Positions 45,841 to 55,904 of a stretch of 64,000 bases of DNA are shown piece after piece. Source of the DNA: Gigaspora rosea. Taxonomy: Eukaryota > Glomeromycota > Glomeromycetes > Diversisporales > Gigasporaceae. Position 1 is the first letter of the stretch; the number at the start of each line of letters is the position of its first letter. The notes below the pieces were generated by a model. That model did no database searches. It saw only the letters and a list, made by a program, of their open reading frames with translations, and was not told where the DNA came from. Where the stretch lies: contig QKWP01001963.1 of NCBI GenBank assembly GCA_003550325.1, positions 10,448 to 74,447 of the forward strand. Reading direction: 5' to 3'. The position numbers were made by a program, and so were the translations under genes.

Positions 45841-47150
45841 TATATATATAAATATATATATAAAATAAAATTTTAATTTTTTCAAAAAAGGCACCCGGCC
45901 GGGTTACAGAAACAATTATATTTGTTTGCACGGCCTAACTAATCGATTATGATTTTTTGCCTGATTCGTAACACTAATCCGAATACTAGTATAAATATTC
46001 GAACTTCAAACTAGTTTGACAAACTTCGGACCGAACCGAACCGAACTCTTAACTGAGTTTGAGTCTGGTTCGAAGTTTGAAACTAGCAAAATTTAGAGTT
46101 CGGTTCGATCCCGGATCGGATTCGAACCGGACCGAACCCGAACCGAACATAGGAGCACTAGTTCAAACATATGTTTGCCGTTGTAACTGCCAAGTGCGAC
46201 ATCACGGTATTGTTTAAAAAGTTTTGCAACATAATCATATCCGGGTTATAAGCTCGATCTGCTAAGATCATAAGTAATTATTGTTCATTCGTAGCATTAA
46301 TATGAAGATTGTCTTCATAAATGTAGAGAGCTGAAGATGGTGAATGTCCATTTTTAAACAAATTAATAAATTCTTCACGAACACTTTCCTCAACACGCTA
46401 AAAACTTAGAGATGTCGCTGAATTAATAACATGATTGTGCGTATATTCTATATTAATTTCCAATGGATGGCTTAATTTAAGCCGCCGACGTTCCAACCTA
46501 AGATGAATTGTTGCAATACAATACATATTACATGTTCTAGGTGATTAGGACGCTTGATTTCACGATTGCCCTGTTTTTTTTTACTGTATCACTATGTATG
46601 CAGTGTCGTAACTCGCGAAAAAGCACACGTGTTCCTTTCGTCTCAAACCCTTTGGTTTTTGCCATTGTAGTTTTTGACCAAGATTAAATCTCTAAAATCC
46701 ATTCACATGCCTTTTCTTGACTATCGATGTTCACAAATGCATTTAATTGGAAATTCGGTATCTCAAAATTCTCATGTGTTCAATATAGTGGAAGATTAAT
46801 GAAGCTTTAAATTAAGTATATATATTTTTTAGGAAGAATTTGTTTCAAACCCTCCGGCAACAAATCCCAAATAAATATCTAAAAAATATAAATTAATAAT
46901 TTATAAGTAACAATATTATATAAATATTTTAAAGAACAAGTTTTAGCTGCTATTTAAAAGCATAACATTGATGTCAAAGATAAATGCATTTTTGTTTAAA
47001 ATAGCGCAAATTAAAACAGCATAAAACTAGTATAAAACTGGATAACTATTAAAAGTTTTTTATCTGAAAATAAGGTTCTGGATAATAAATAAATATTTAC
47101 ACAAATTAACAAACCTGCGCAATATTTTCTGTGTTACTATCAGTCTCCAT

Positions 47151-47712
47151 AATTTTTTTATAAATTGTAACTTAGAAAAAAAAATTGATGAAACACGCTT
47201 TCTATATATTTATTTAGATGTTAACGGGAAGAAAAAACCTTTTGTTTGTCTGATTCCATACTCCTTTATTTAATTAATCACGTTACATTACATCATTCCA
47301 TATGATTACTAATTCTGATTAAATTAATCGTGTCTCATTGTTTCAAATTTAATCTCCGATTATGTCTACGTGAACCCTTAGAACGAAGATTCAGTAACCA
47401 AGAAATTTTTTCAATAAACATAGCTTAGTGAGAGAAATTTAATGAAATTATCAAATGGTTTCCTTTTAATGAATTTACAAAAATAAAGAACTTGCTTTGG
47501 TATTATTTAAGTCGATTATAGATAGGATCCAAGTTTTTTTTAAATTTTAGCGACAATTTCTCAATAACCACCAAATAAAATTCAATAAACTTTTTTTATT
47601 TTTAATTTTACAAAAATATAGAATTAAATAAAAGGATTTTTACTAAATTTGATCAAGTAGTTATTGAGAAATCTTCGTTAAAAGTTTTAAAATATTTCGA
47701 ATTTATTAATAG
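47151..47712. other. MULE 5' region with small inverted repeat
   Basis: Upstream of the transposase ATG. An inverted repeat at 47544-47685 pairs TTTCTCAATAACCACC with GTAGTTATTGAGAAA. The right TIR starts at about 47715. Confidence 0.45.
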
Positions 47713-48604
47713 GAGAGTGTCAAGTTAATTGATGGTCTATGATCGACAACTTGCATAACCTGGCACACATTTCAGACGTGCAATATAACAATTGTAGGGC
47801 TGCCCAAAGAGGCGCCCTTGATCCACAGGCTTGATTAAATAAACTCTCACCCAGAGCAGGAAGGGAACTTTAACATAAAAAAAAAAAACTTTGTAATGCA
47901 AATATATATATATTTTTGATTTATATAAATATTTGAAGGCAATTACAATTTGTACACTAGTGTATAAATACAAGTACATATGATAACTTAAAATTTTAAT
48001 TATGAAACTACAAAATTTCTTGCAAAATTTTATTATAAACTATAACCCTTTCAATTCCAAAGCTGACCCTAATTCTAACTTTAAATTGAGTTTAATTTTG
48101 GTTTATAATTTATATATTTTGCAGATTGGCAAATCAATTAATTAGTACTCATGTATATACATAGTATATAAATAGTTTTTCCATATTTAAAATATTAATT
48201 TTCTTAAATATACTATTTTTTTTAAAACAAATCCTAATTTTTAAACCTATGTGCTATTATTAGATTTCAAACTAACTCTGCTATTTAAATCTGCTCTGGT
48301 ATTTATAGTTCTAAAAACCCTCATCCTAATGTATTAAAAAAAATTCAGAACTCTAAAATATATAGTCAAATCTCCATATATACAACTCGTAGGGACAAGC
48401 CTACAATATGCATTTAGAAAGTTTGCATTTAGAGAAAGCCAATTAAATTGTAGCTTTAAAAATCAGATTATCAAGTTTGTATAACTTCTACTAAAAACTG
48501 TATAACCTATCTTAAATACTAAAATTTGATTAACTACATACATCTACACTATAGTATTAAGGGGCCAGAGCTTACTATTAAAACATACTATTTGCCTTTG
48601 CAAA

Positions 48605-48745
48605 GTTTATGACTTCCAATCCAGTTAACTCAAAAGGATCAATCTGCCAAGGCATTAAGCAACTTATGGTCTTCTTTTCCTGGTATATGCTTCCAGAGCA
48701 CATATTCATTTTCTCTGGTGTAACTTCGGTAGCCAGGTTGGTGAG
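48605..48745 (-). mobile_element. Decayed SINE family 1 fragment
   Basis: ACTTCCAATCCAGTT, AAGGATCAATCTGCC, TATGGTCTTCTTTTCCTGG and GCCAGGTTGGTGAGAA track 35128-35275 of SINE copy A in order. Confidence 0.65.
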
Positions 48746-48995
48746 AACAGCACAAAAGTTACATAAAAAAAATTTTATAAATCTTATTCTACTATTTCGA
48801 TATGCTTAACCCCAAATTTTGAAAAAAAAAGTTCATATGTAAGTTGAAAAGAATGTTAGGCTTAAATTTATAGTAGTTTATACTTATATATCAAAGGGTG
48901 TATATTCCCTAACTGTTAACACCGATGCTACTGTAATGTTAAAGTTTTTAACATTTTTACTTCGAATCCCAATATTAATTATGCTTATGGTAATA

Positions 48996-49157
48996 CAGTT
49001 GAACATCCCCAATCCGGCATGCATGGTGGACAAGTTTTGTATCAGTAATCAGTATTGAGGGGTTATCGGATTTGAAATCATTATAAACTATTAGATTCAT
49101 ATAACAGAAACGGACTTGATAGATTAATTCTTATCAGGTTATCAGGAGGTTCAACTG
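48996..49157. mobile_element. Tc1/mariner-like MITE, 162 bp
   Basis: CAGTTGAACATCCCC at the left and GGAGGTTCAACTG at the right, each flanked by TA. Such CAGTTGAACCTCC ends are typical of Tc1/mariner relatives. Confidence 0.75.
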
Positions 49158-49515
49158 TATATATATTACTTTTTTTTTAAGAAATTAAATCTTAATTTGC
49201 ATAATTCTGGTAAAAAAAAGAATAACCCAATTTTAGAATTAGCCGTAACAAATATTAATTATTGTTATATTAAACCAGTCATTAAACTAAGTAATGCATG
49301 GTAGATTGGCGAATTATGATTCGCTTTTTGAGGGATAGTGTCACCTGCCATCATATTTTTTTCAAAAAACTAGTTTACGGGAGTACTAATAGACTTTCCG
49401 ATTAGTTACGCTTTAGCCTTAATACGTATACAATTTTCAAAATATCTCGACGATTTCAACGAAGTCTAGTACTTAGTTGTTTAAAATAAGGTGTTGTTGA
49501 TTTCTTGTGAGCATA

Positions 49516-51656
49516 ATGTCTGCTGCCTCAAACGATAACTCACACCAAAAGGCGAAAGAAATTGGCTGGGCTTTCGTGCAGGAATATTACAAATATTTCA
49601 ATGAAAAACCAGAGGATTTACATCTTTTTTATAAAAAAAATTCCAGACTTATCCGTGGCTTGGAGGGCGAGGAAGTTAAGGTTTGCAAAGGAATTCAGGT
49701 ATTGAGGCAAGGCTTTCATTTTTGTTACAATCGTTAACTTGAAGATGGCTGTGGTCATGTATTAGATGAATTTTTTAATATTTCGTATTCAAAATATGTT
49801 ATGATATTCGTTGATTAGTTGTAAACTTCGTATTATGGATATCAGAGGACCAATGACAATTTGTGATGAATTCAGCGAACTATTTAGTGCAGGCAATTTT
49901 ACGAATTCTTTAGAGATCATCTTACCAATGCTCACATAAATCTTTGATTACACTTTAGGAGATCAAAAAAAACATAGCTGATATGCAGCTGAAAGATGCA
50001 CATGTAAATATTACCAATGTCGATAGTTTAGATTTATTGGATGCCACCAAAGTGGTTGTCCAAGTTACTGGTCGATTTTCCAACAAAGACGAAGCATATC
50101 GTAAATTTGTTCAAACCATTGTCCTTGACACACAACCTGGGGGCTATTATGTTTTGGAACATATATTTCGTAATTTTAAGGAAGAAGCTGATGAAGTCGT
50201 TAAGCAACAACAGACAGATCAAGGATCAGCATATATTGATGATGGTGTATCTTCGATAACCGAAGAAAAACTTAATGGCGAAGATTCAGTTTCGACTTTA
50301 TCAACAGGAACTCTCGCAGAAGAATCAACTCAAGAGATAGGTCGAGATTCAAAAGTAGTTGAAGAAACCGATTCTAGTATCCCAGCGAAAGTGGTTGTGC
50401 CAGAAGTTCCTGCATTGCCGAAATCTGAAACAGAAGATATACCTAGTTCTGTTACTGAAGAGCCTGCGGATAACGAATCGAAACTAATAGAACCTGGTCC
50501 GAGTGAGAAGGCTACACAAGTCACTGTGCAAACAGCAAAGATATCTACTAACGCTGCACAACTAACGTCACCGACACAATCACCATCAAAAACATCTTCA
50601 TGGGCATCTTTAGCTGCCAGTGGTAGTGGCAAATGGGATGCCTCACAGCTCGCCGAACCTAGTAAGGGTCGGGTTGTCCCTGCATCTCAATTAGCACGAA
50701 CACAATCTCAAACATCAAATACTCGAGAGGCTCCAAGAGATCGGAATTCTAATCGAGGTATTTGTGTGAATATTAAACATCAGCAGGGAGCAGTCCAAAT
50801 TTTCCGGGTGTCTATCCATCTAATTAGCATTAGGGTTAGAGTGTGATACGAATCGACTAAATTAGTTGACCGAGTCAAAATATTCGACTAAATTTTATTA
50901 GTTGACTAAAATCAACAATTTGAAATTTTTTAAGTCGGTAAGTAGTAAAGTAGTAAGTACCAATCATCCGAAATGATTCGAGAGATTACGAATGGGTAAA
51001 CCTAAGTTACAAACATGGTTAGACAAATTTTTTTAAAATATTCTGAAATGAGTACTCTTGAGTACTTATTTCATAACCTGTTTGTCCTGGAAAATTTTAG
51101 ACTGCTCCTGGTGATGTTTGAATATTGAGATTTGTGAGATTGAAATTAACGGGATATTTGACGAAAAAAAAACCGTTTTTTTAGAGTTTTCTCTTTATGT
51201 TAAAGTTAGTAATGAGCGAATGAATTATGAAGCACTAATGAGCGCATTTAGTAACTTTGGAGCTGTAAAAAATCTTGATGTTGTGCCCGCTAAAGTATGT
51301 GTCTTTTACGAAATTCATTAATTTTCTTTATTATTATTCTAATTATTCATACCAAATGTTTGATGAAGTCATGTGCTTTTGTGGAATTCCAAACTCAAGA
51401 TGCTTATCAGCGAGCACTCCAGCAAAGGCAGATCTCAGTTCCCGGTTTTGGAAGTGAAACTGTTATAGTCGAAGAACGACAAGAACGACGCAAGGATGAT
51501 AATAGCCGATATCGCGGTCGACAGAGTTATGACAACTATCAACGTAATTATGGTCAAGCTCCACACAATGCACACAACGGAATGAATTCACAACGTGGAG
51601 GTAGGGGTGGTGATAGGCGTAATGTGCCTCGCCTTCCTGCCAAATCTCCTTCTTAA
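49516..51656 (+). CDS. G3BP-like RNA-binding protein (NTF2-like domain, RRM, RGG tail)
   Basis: Four exons: 49516-49698, 49959-50757, 51185-51294 and 51369-51656 (459 residues). All introns are GT-AG and phases agree (CAG|GTATTG..TTTAG|GAG; CGA G|GTATTT..TTTAG|AG; AAA|GTATGT..GAAG|TCA). Start ATG at 49516 (MSAASNDNSHQ). Residues ~10-130 form an NTF2-like domain: GWAFVQEYYKYFNEKPEDLH, KNSRLIRGLEGEEV, IADMQLKDAHVNITNVDSLD, VVVQVTGRFSN, FVQTIVLD..GGYYVLEHIFR. Then a long acidic, Ser/Thr/Pro-rich linker with SSWASLAASG, a short RRM (LYVKVSNERMNYEALMSAFSNFGAV..LDV, CAFVEFQTQDAYQRAL) and a Gly/Arg tail (SQRGGRGGDRR). Animal G3BP and yeast Bre5/Nxt3 share this layout and act in stress granules, mRNA control and as cofactors of a Ubp3/USP10 deubiquitinase. 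Expected cytoplasmic. Looks intact. Confidence 0.9.
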
Positions 51657-51872
51657 TAAGGATGGTATGTTTACCATGAAATACACTTTGAGTTTGTGCT
51701 GTATGATGATTTTTTAAGGTCTCCCTCTTCTGATCAATACTTAATGGTGAAATTGACCTATCCGGAATCATGTATTGTCTGAAAGTGATGCATCTTTATT
51801 TTAAAGGGTATTTGGGACAATATGAAATTTAATGCTTTATGCATTTCTCTCTTGATGTTATAGGTTCCAACA

Positions 51873-51878
51873 AATAAA
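51873..51878 (+). promoter_or_regulatory. AATAAA polyadenylation signal for the G3BP-like gene
   Basis: Hexamer 217 nt after the stop codon, in the expected orientation. Confidence 0.5.
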
Positions 51879-51879
51879 G

Positions 51880-52688
51880 AAAACCTCTGGTAACGCTTAG
51901 CACAGGACTTTTTTTGCCATTGCAGTGCACTATTTTGTATAATATATATATATATATTATATATAATAATTTTTAATTTCACAAGTGACAAAAAAATTTC
52001 ACTATATTTGTAATACAAAGTAATAAAGAATGTGTCCATCAGCGAATCTTTGCGAGCAGCCATGCTTTTATTATTTAGTTAAATTTAAACTGAATTAGAA
52101 AATCTTTCAATTTATAGAATGTTACGTAGAAGTTTTACACCTATTATATGTGGCACATTTATTAATTTCGTGATGGAGAGTTTTAACTGGTTGGTCAACA
52201 AGAACTCTGATTTCGCTATTTCCAATATTTATATCACCAGACCGATCGTGCTCATTTCGTGATATCTAAATATGATCACATTGAAATAAGATAGTCTAAT
52301 TGTAATTACTAATACATATGCACGATGCTTTTTTTTAGTATTGCTCAGATATCATTAAATAAACTGATATTATTATTATCTCAATCAGCTGTGTCCGTCC
52401 CTTTTAAGCACTATGACTGGTTGGTTTGAGATAGTGATCGACAGAGAGTGATAAATCAAATCACATGATTTTTAATTAGTGTTCCGCACCGGATCCGATA
52501 TAGTTACACAACTGACAGTATATGATTGGTTGACATTATGTGTAATTACTCCGGGTCACCCACCGAATGTTAAAAATCACCATAAATTTCTACGTTTATA
52601 TATAAGTTTTGATCTTGAAAAACAACTTAGAAATCTTGTCTGTGTGTTACTTTAATAATAATTAAATATTTACTATACATCTTGTGTA
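51880..52688. other. Intergenic DNA
   Basis: An (AT)n stretch lies at about 51940-51970 and a TGATTGGTT motif at 52522. No gene seen. Confidence 0.45.
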
Positions 52689-52693
52689 TTAAT

Positions 52694-52920
52694 TGTCACG
52701 GCTGATGCTGAAGTTGGCTGATGCTGAAGCTCAGGGGTCTCGATTGGAAACTATAAGCCCTGCTAAAATCTACATATACTCTATAAATATAAAATCTACA
52801 CCCAAACCCTACCCTAACCCTATAAGACAAAAGCGAAAAAAACATCCAAAAAATTTTTAAATTTTATATCAAAATAGGTTAAAGCTTCAGCATCAGCCAA
52901 CTTCAGCATTAGCCGTGACA
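52694..52920. mobile_element. TGTCAC-ended MITE with GGCTGATGCTGAAG subterminal repeats
   Basis: 5-bp TSD TTAAT (52689-52693, 52921-52925). The TIR is TGTCACGGCTGATGCTGAAG with a second tandem GGCTGATGCTGAAG, mirrored at the right. The core (CTACATATACTC, CCCAAACCCTACCCTAACCC, AAAAAATTTTTAAATTTT) resembles that of 12789-13010 although the TIR motif is different. Confidence 0.85.
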
Positions 52921-52925
52921 TTAAT

Positions 52926-54125
52926 TAATATTATAGAGTTAAATCATTGGGTAAGCAGTTGTAATCATGGTTTGGGTTTACTTTAGTAGCAGATCAATAT
53001 AGTATATACAAGTGGTATTGCATAAACTAAGGGTATGTAAAGCTTTACTGGTAATAATAAAAGTCTACAATACTTGCAAAATTTAAAAAAATTTTTTTGC
53101 TTTAATTCTATAACTATAAAAAATTAAAATAAAAAAATTTTGATTAAATTTGGTTAAGTAATTATTAAGTTATTTTAACTTAAAGTTGAAAAAACTTTCA
53201 CTTAGAAAAGATTTGTCCCTTTTCTATTGAAGTTCCCCCATTTGATTGGTCAATAATCACATTTTAATTGATATAAATTAGCCAATTATATGAACATTAT
53301 CCTATGACAGATCACCTAGTTAACTTTCATATAGATACAATCACTAAATTAACCAATCAGAGTCTACTAAATACAGCCAATCAGTATAAATAGATTCAAT
53401 GGAGCTTTTAGATCAGATTCTCAATATAGATTTGAATTTGGCAGATTCTATCAATCATGAATCTGGATCTGATCCAATCACTGAATTTGGATCAGATCTA
53501 AATCATTAAATCAGATTTGCAGAATACTATTTTTATTAACAAATCAATTTTCTTGAATTCAAACATATGAAATTTTAAATACTAACTGTAACACACTTAT
53601 TTTTAATGCTTAATTTGGAAAATTGCTAAATTTGAAAGTATGATCCAAGGAAAAAGTGTTTATACACAAAACATTGTGTTTAAAGAAGCATTAATATTCT
53701 GAAATATATAATTATGTTATTAAATATTCACAAGTATTTCATTATTAAATATTTATTATATTATAACAATTGTGAATACTTCATGCTATTATTGTATATG
53801 TCTGTTTATAGCAACTAAAATAAATACTATTGTTTTGGGAAATACTTTGCTTGTTGAATATATTCCATTTGTAAATTTGGCTTTTAAATTTTCAACTAGT
53901 TTTAATGATTTTTGTAAAAAAAAAATCATAAAATAGATTTTTTAATTTTATATAATTCCAATATTAACTATCTTATACTTTTTATACTATAATATTTTAA
54001 CTTACAATATTTTTATTATTTCTATATATGTTTATCCTATTTTTTTACATATAGTTGTTAAACAAGTTACAAATATTAATAATTGTATGATAACAGGTAA
54101 ATAAAAAACAGAAATGTTATATCGC
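52926..54125. other. AT-rich DNA, no gene recognised
   Basis: Contains a patch of GGATCTGATCC / CAGATT variants at 53410-53520 and CCAATCA motifs at 53360-53390. No TIRs were defined. Confidence 0.4.
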
Positions 54126-54127
54126 AT

Positions 54128-54430
54128 CTGTGTTGTTCAACACCAGTAATATGAAATTCATGTAACATGCAAATCAAAATAAAAACAAAAACTAAATATT
54201 GATTAATATTAGGGTTAGGGTTAAGACCTGGGATTGGGGCAGGGGCATAAATTATACCAAAAATTTATGAGAAATTTGTTTTGTTAGAACCTCAAAGATG
54301 ATTTCATAAACGAATTTTTGTATTATAGTCATTTTTAAAATATATCTAAAAATTTGTGTTACACCTGATTTTCATGTTACACTGCAGTTCATAATAAAAA
54401 TTATAGTGGTGTTGAACACCAGTGGTGTGA
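54128..54430. mobile_element. MITE with TTCAACACCA termini and telomere-like core
   Basis: TGTTGTTCAACACCAGTAAT at the left and TAGTGGTGTTGAACACCAG at the right. The core (minus orientation) has GGGTTAGGGTTAAG and TTATACCAAAAATTTATGAG, with CACCTGATTTTCATGTTACAC at the right. Related to 58868-59202 in termini and to 54518-54793 in core. Confidence 0.7.
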
Positions 54431-54517
54431 TTTAACAATGCCGATAAAAAATGCAATTTTTTTAAAAAACTAAAATATTATATGAATTTGTAACTAAAAA
54501 AAATTAAAAAAAACTAA

Positions 54518-54793
54518 TTGTACACAGGATGTATGATACATGTGTATTAATTTTATTAATTCTGTGATTTGCAAAGTCATGTAACATGCTTAGCCAAACA
54601 ATTTCTACGAATAAAAATTAAACCCTTGCTTATGGTTAGAGTAAGAGTAGATTTGGAATTGAGGTGAAGTATAGTTTATACCAAAATTTCACAAGCAATT
54701 TTTTTTGCTAGAAGCCGAAAAGAGGTTTCATAATCAAAAATTTGTGATATTGGCTAGTTTTATACACCCCATATTCAAACACTCTGTGTACAA
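54518..54793. mobile_element. MITE with TTGTACACAG termini, core shared with its neighbour
   Basis: TTGTACACAGGATGTATGAT at the left and ACACTCTGTGTACAA at the right. The body (TCATGTAACATGC, GGTTAGAGTAAGAG, TTTATACCAAAATTTCACAAG, AGAGGTTTCATAATC) aligns with 54165-54340, but the end ~40 bp do not. Confidence 0.7.
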
Positions 54794-54799
54794 ATAGTA

Positions 54800-55820
54800 A
54801 GCGTCTTAAAAAATATAAAACTTGAAAAATCTAAAATTATTAAATTAATATAATTTAGAATTAATTAATTATATATTCTTAAAGCTATAGTTAAATAAAG
54901 TCAAGCAACTGCTAAAAATATCATTATATTTAATTACATAATATTTTATACATTATCATTCTGTTAATACCAAAAATTAAAAAATAATATAATAAAGATT
55001 TAAAATATAAAATAGATTAGAGCAAATTCTTTTTTTATTTTTGGTAGTTTTGCTAGTACTTTTATTAAAATTTTAAGTATGTCTAATTCTAATTTCTAAG
55101 TTTAACATCACTTGGTTGTCTTAAAGATGCCCAAGTGCAATTTGCTGTATTAGAGCAAAAAAAAACTAGATACTAGATAGCTCTGTTAAACTACTGTACT
55201 ATAAAAAAGTAGATTTCTTATCACAAAGAGAATAAACTTCTATAGGAGATAAAAAAATAGAACTATAACTAAAAAGAAAATATAAAAGAAAAAATCAACC
55301 CCCAAGAAAAAAAAAAATAAATAAATAAAAAAAACCTTCTATAAAAAAAGTAGATAAAAACAGATAAATGATAAAATTTATATAATACTATACAAAAAAA
55401 TGCTCTTTCTAAGAATTATATATATATTAGAAAAAAAAACTATATCTAAAAGAATATTCTAAAAAAAATTTTATTTTAAATTTTTTCTAAACTATCTTAC
55501 ATGTTATTTATTGTTTATCTCAAAAAATCTAAAGTTTATTTGTAACTTGATTTTAATTTGATAAATGCATTTCCAATTTAGAAGAAGTAAACTTTGCTGA
55601 TTTTTTAAAAAAGTTAAATTAAATTTCTTACTTTTTGGCAAAATTTTAAAAAGTTCAAAAAAAAATATCAAGAGTACTAAGGGGCATGCTATTTATCATG
55701 TAATATTTTTACTTAATAGCCGCCCCCATCTATGTATGGTGTGATCACCCTAATCTCAATTCTGATTGGTTAATACAACAACTAATATTTATAATATATT
55801 ATATAAATATATATTATTAA
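54800..55820. other. AT-rich low-complexity DNA
   Basis: Runs of A and T, no coding frame. A CTGATTGGTT motif lies at 55765. Confidence 0.45.
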
Positions 55821-55824
55821 ATAA

Positions 55825-55904
55825 CTCTTGATCTACTGGTCCGTTTTGAATGATTTTACTACCAAAATGTTCATCTTAATGAGAAGCCCAAAACCATTAA
55901 AATC
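55825..55904. repeat. CTGGTCCGTTTT dispersed repeat, interrupted by a hAT-like element
   Basis: TTGATCTACTGGTCCGTTTTG and CTACCAAAATGTTCATCTTAATGAG match the arms of the 23682-24575 foldback and 59280-59395 (reversed). Confidence 0.6.

Larger units (their letters stand above)
44512..46160. mobile_element. hAT-like 1.65-kb element with TCGGTTCGGGTTCGG arms, in MULE coding sequence
   Basis: 8-bp TSD GTTCAAAC (44504-44511, 46161-46168). TIRs TAGGGCTCCTATCGG and, reversed, TAGTGCTCCTATGTTCGG. ~200-bp arms of CGGTTCG/GAACCG motifs continue inward to AATCGATTAGT (44695 and 45940). The interior holds a ~130-bp direct duplication of telomere-like CCCTAA-variant sequence (44890-45120) and an ACGA-rich, A-tailed region. 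No transposase. Confidence 0.85.
40430..47150 (-). pseudogene. MULE transposase gene of the 9.1-kb element, multi-exon, interrupted
   Basis: A first exon can be read at 47150..47115 (METDSNTENIAQ, donor GTTTGT), then IFIWDLLPEGLKQILPKKY (about 46880) and NFEIPNFQLNAFVNIDSQEKACEW (about 46740). Next come HVICIASIHLRLERRRL, EESVREEFINLFKNGHSPSS and LFKQYRDVALGSYNGKHMFE up to 46161. The frame resumes at 44503 with RLLAMIEDYNASGLGKAIM, HAFILCIVTNLMARVHEKII, CYVDASASFDPLNTSITFLY (DASASFD catalytic-Asp block) and CAAGALPLGLFLTSDELE. After an intron: VPQNAFYSRGPQVGPKVFLTDNSNAERNAL, HLLCIFHFLQAFWRWLYDSKHEI, CGNHTNNYIEQSFGIMKDIV, a SWIM finger (CTCYIGMSGAPCKHQ), FYASLHTQYFLQNQEAQE and SSFLYDLNYGLDPMVRVNSG. 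A hAT-like element sits in the coding part and a foldback in an intron. Several stops remain as well, so it is non-functional. Confidence 0.85.
38663..47781 (-). mobile_element. 9.1-kb MULE inserted in the SINE tail
   Basis: 9-bp TSD AATATAACA (38654-38662, 47782-47790). 67-bp TIRs, 64 of 67 matching by eye, start GCATGTCTGAAATGTG and end CACATTTCAGACGTGC. It carries a minus-strand MULE transposase gene (47150 to ~40430) and at least three secondary insertions (38812-39512, 41833-43889, 44512-46160), which account for about 4.4 kb. Without them the element would be about 4.7 kb. Confidence 0.85.
36673..47887 (+). mobile_element. SINE family 1, copy B, split by two insertions
   Basis: 12-bp TSD AAACTTTGTAAT at 36661-36672 and 47885-47896. 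The tRNA-like head (GGGGTGTGGTGACTTAGAG, resumed at 37772 CCCTCCAAGTGGCAGG, B box GGGTTCAAATCCC) is cut by a 1,052-bp element at 36712-37763. The body runs 37772-38662. The 3' end, with poly-A, is at 47782-47887 beyond the 9.1-kb MULE. Removing the two insertions gives a SINE of about 1.04 kb collinear with copy A. Confidence 0.85.
47897..49500. other. Intergenic DNA upstream of the G3BP-like gene
   Basis: AT-rich. It contains a decayed SINE family 1 fragment (48605-48745, minus) and a Tc1/mariner-like MITE (48996-49157). The last ~150 bases before 49516 would hold the promoter; no clear TATA box was singled out. Confidence 0.5.

Noticed and set aside
50330-50632. 100-codon antisense frame in the G3BP-like gene
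   Set aside because: Shadow of the coding exon; no independent support.
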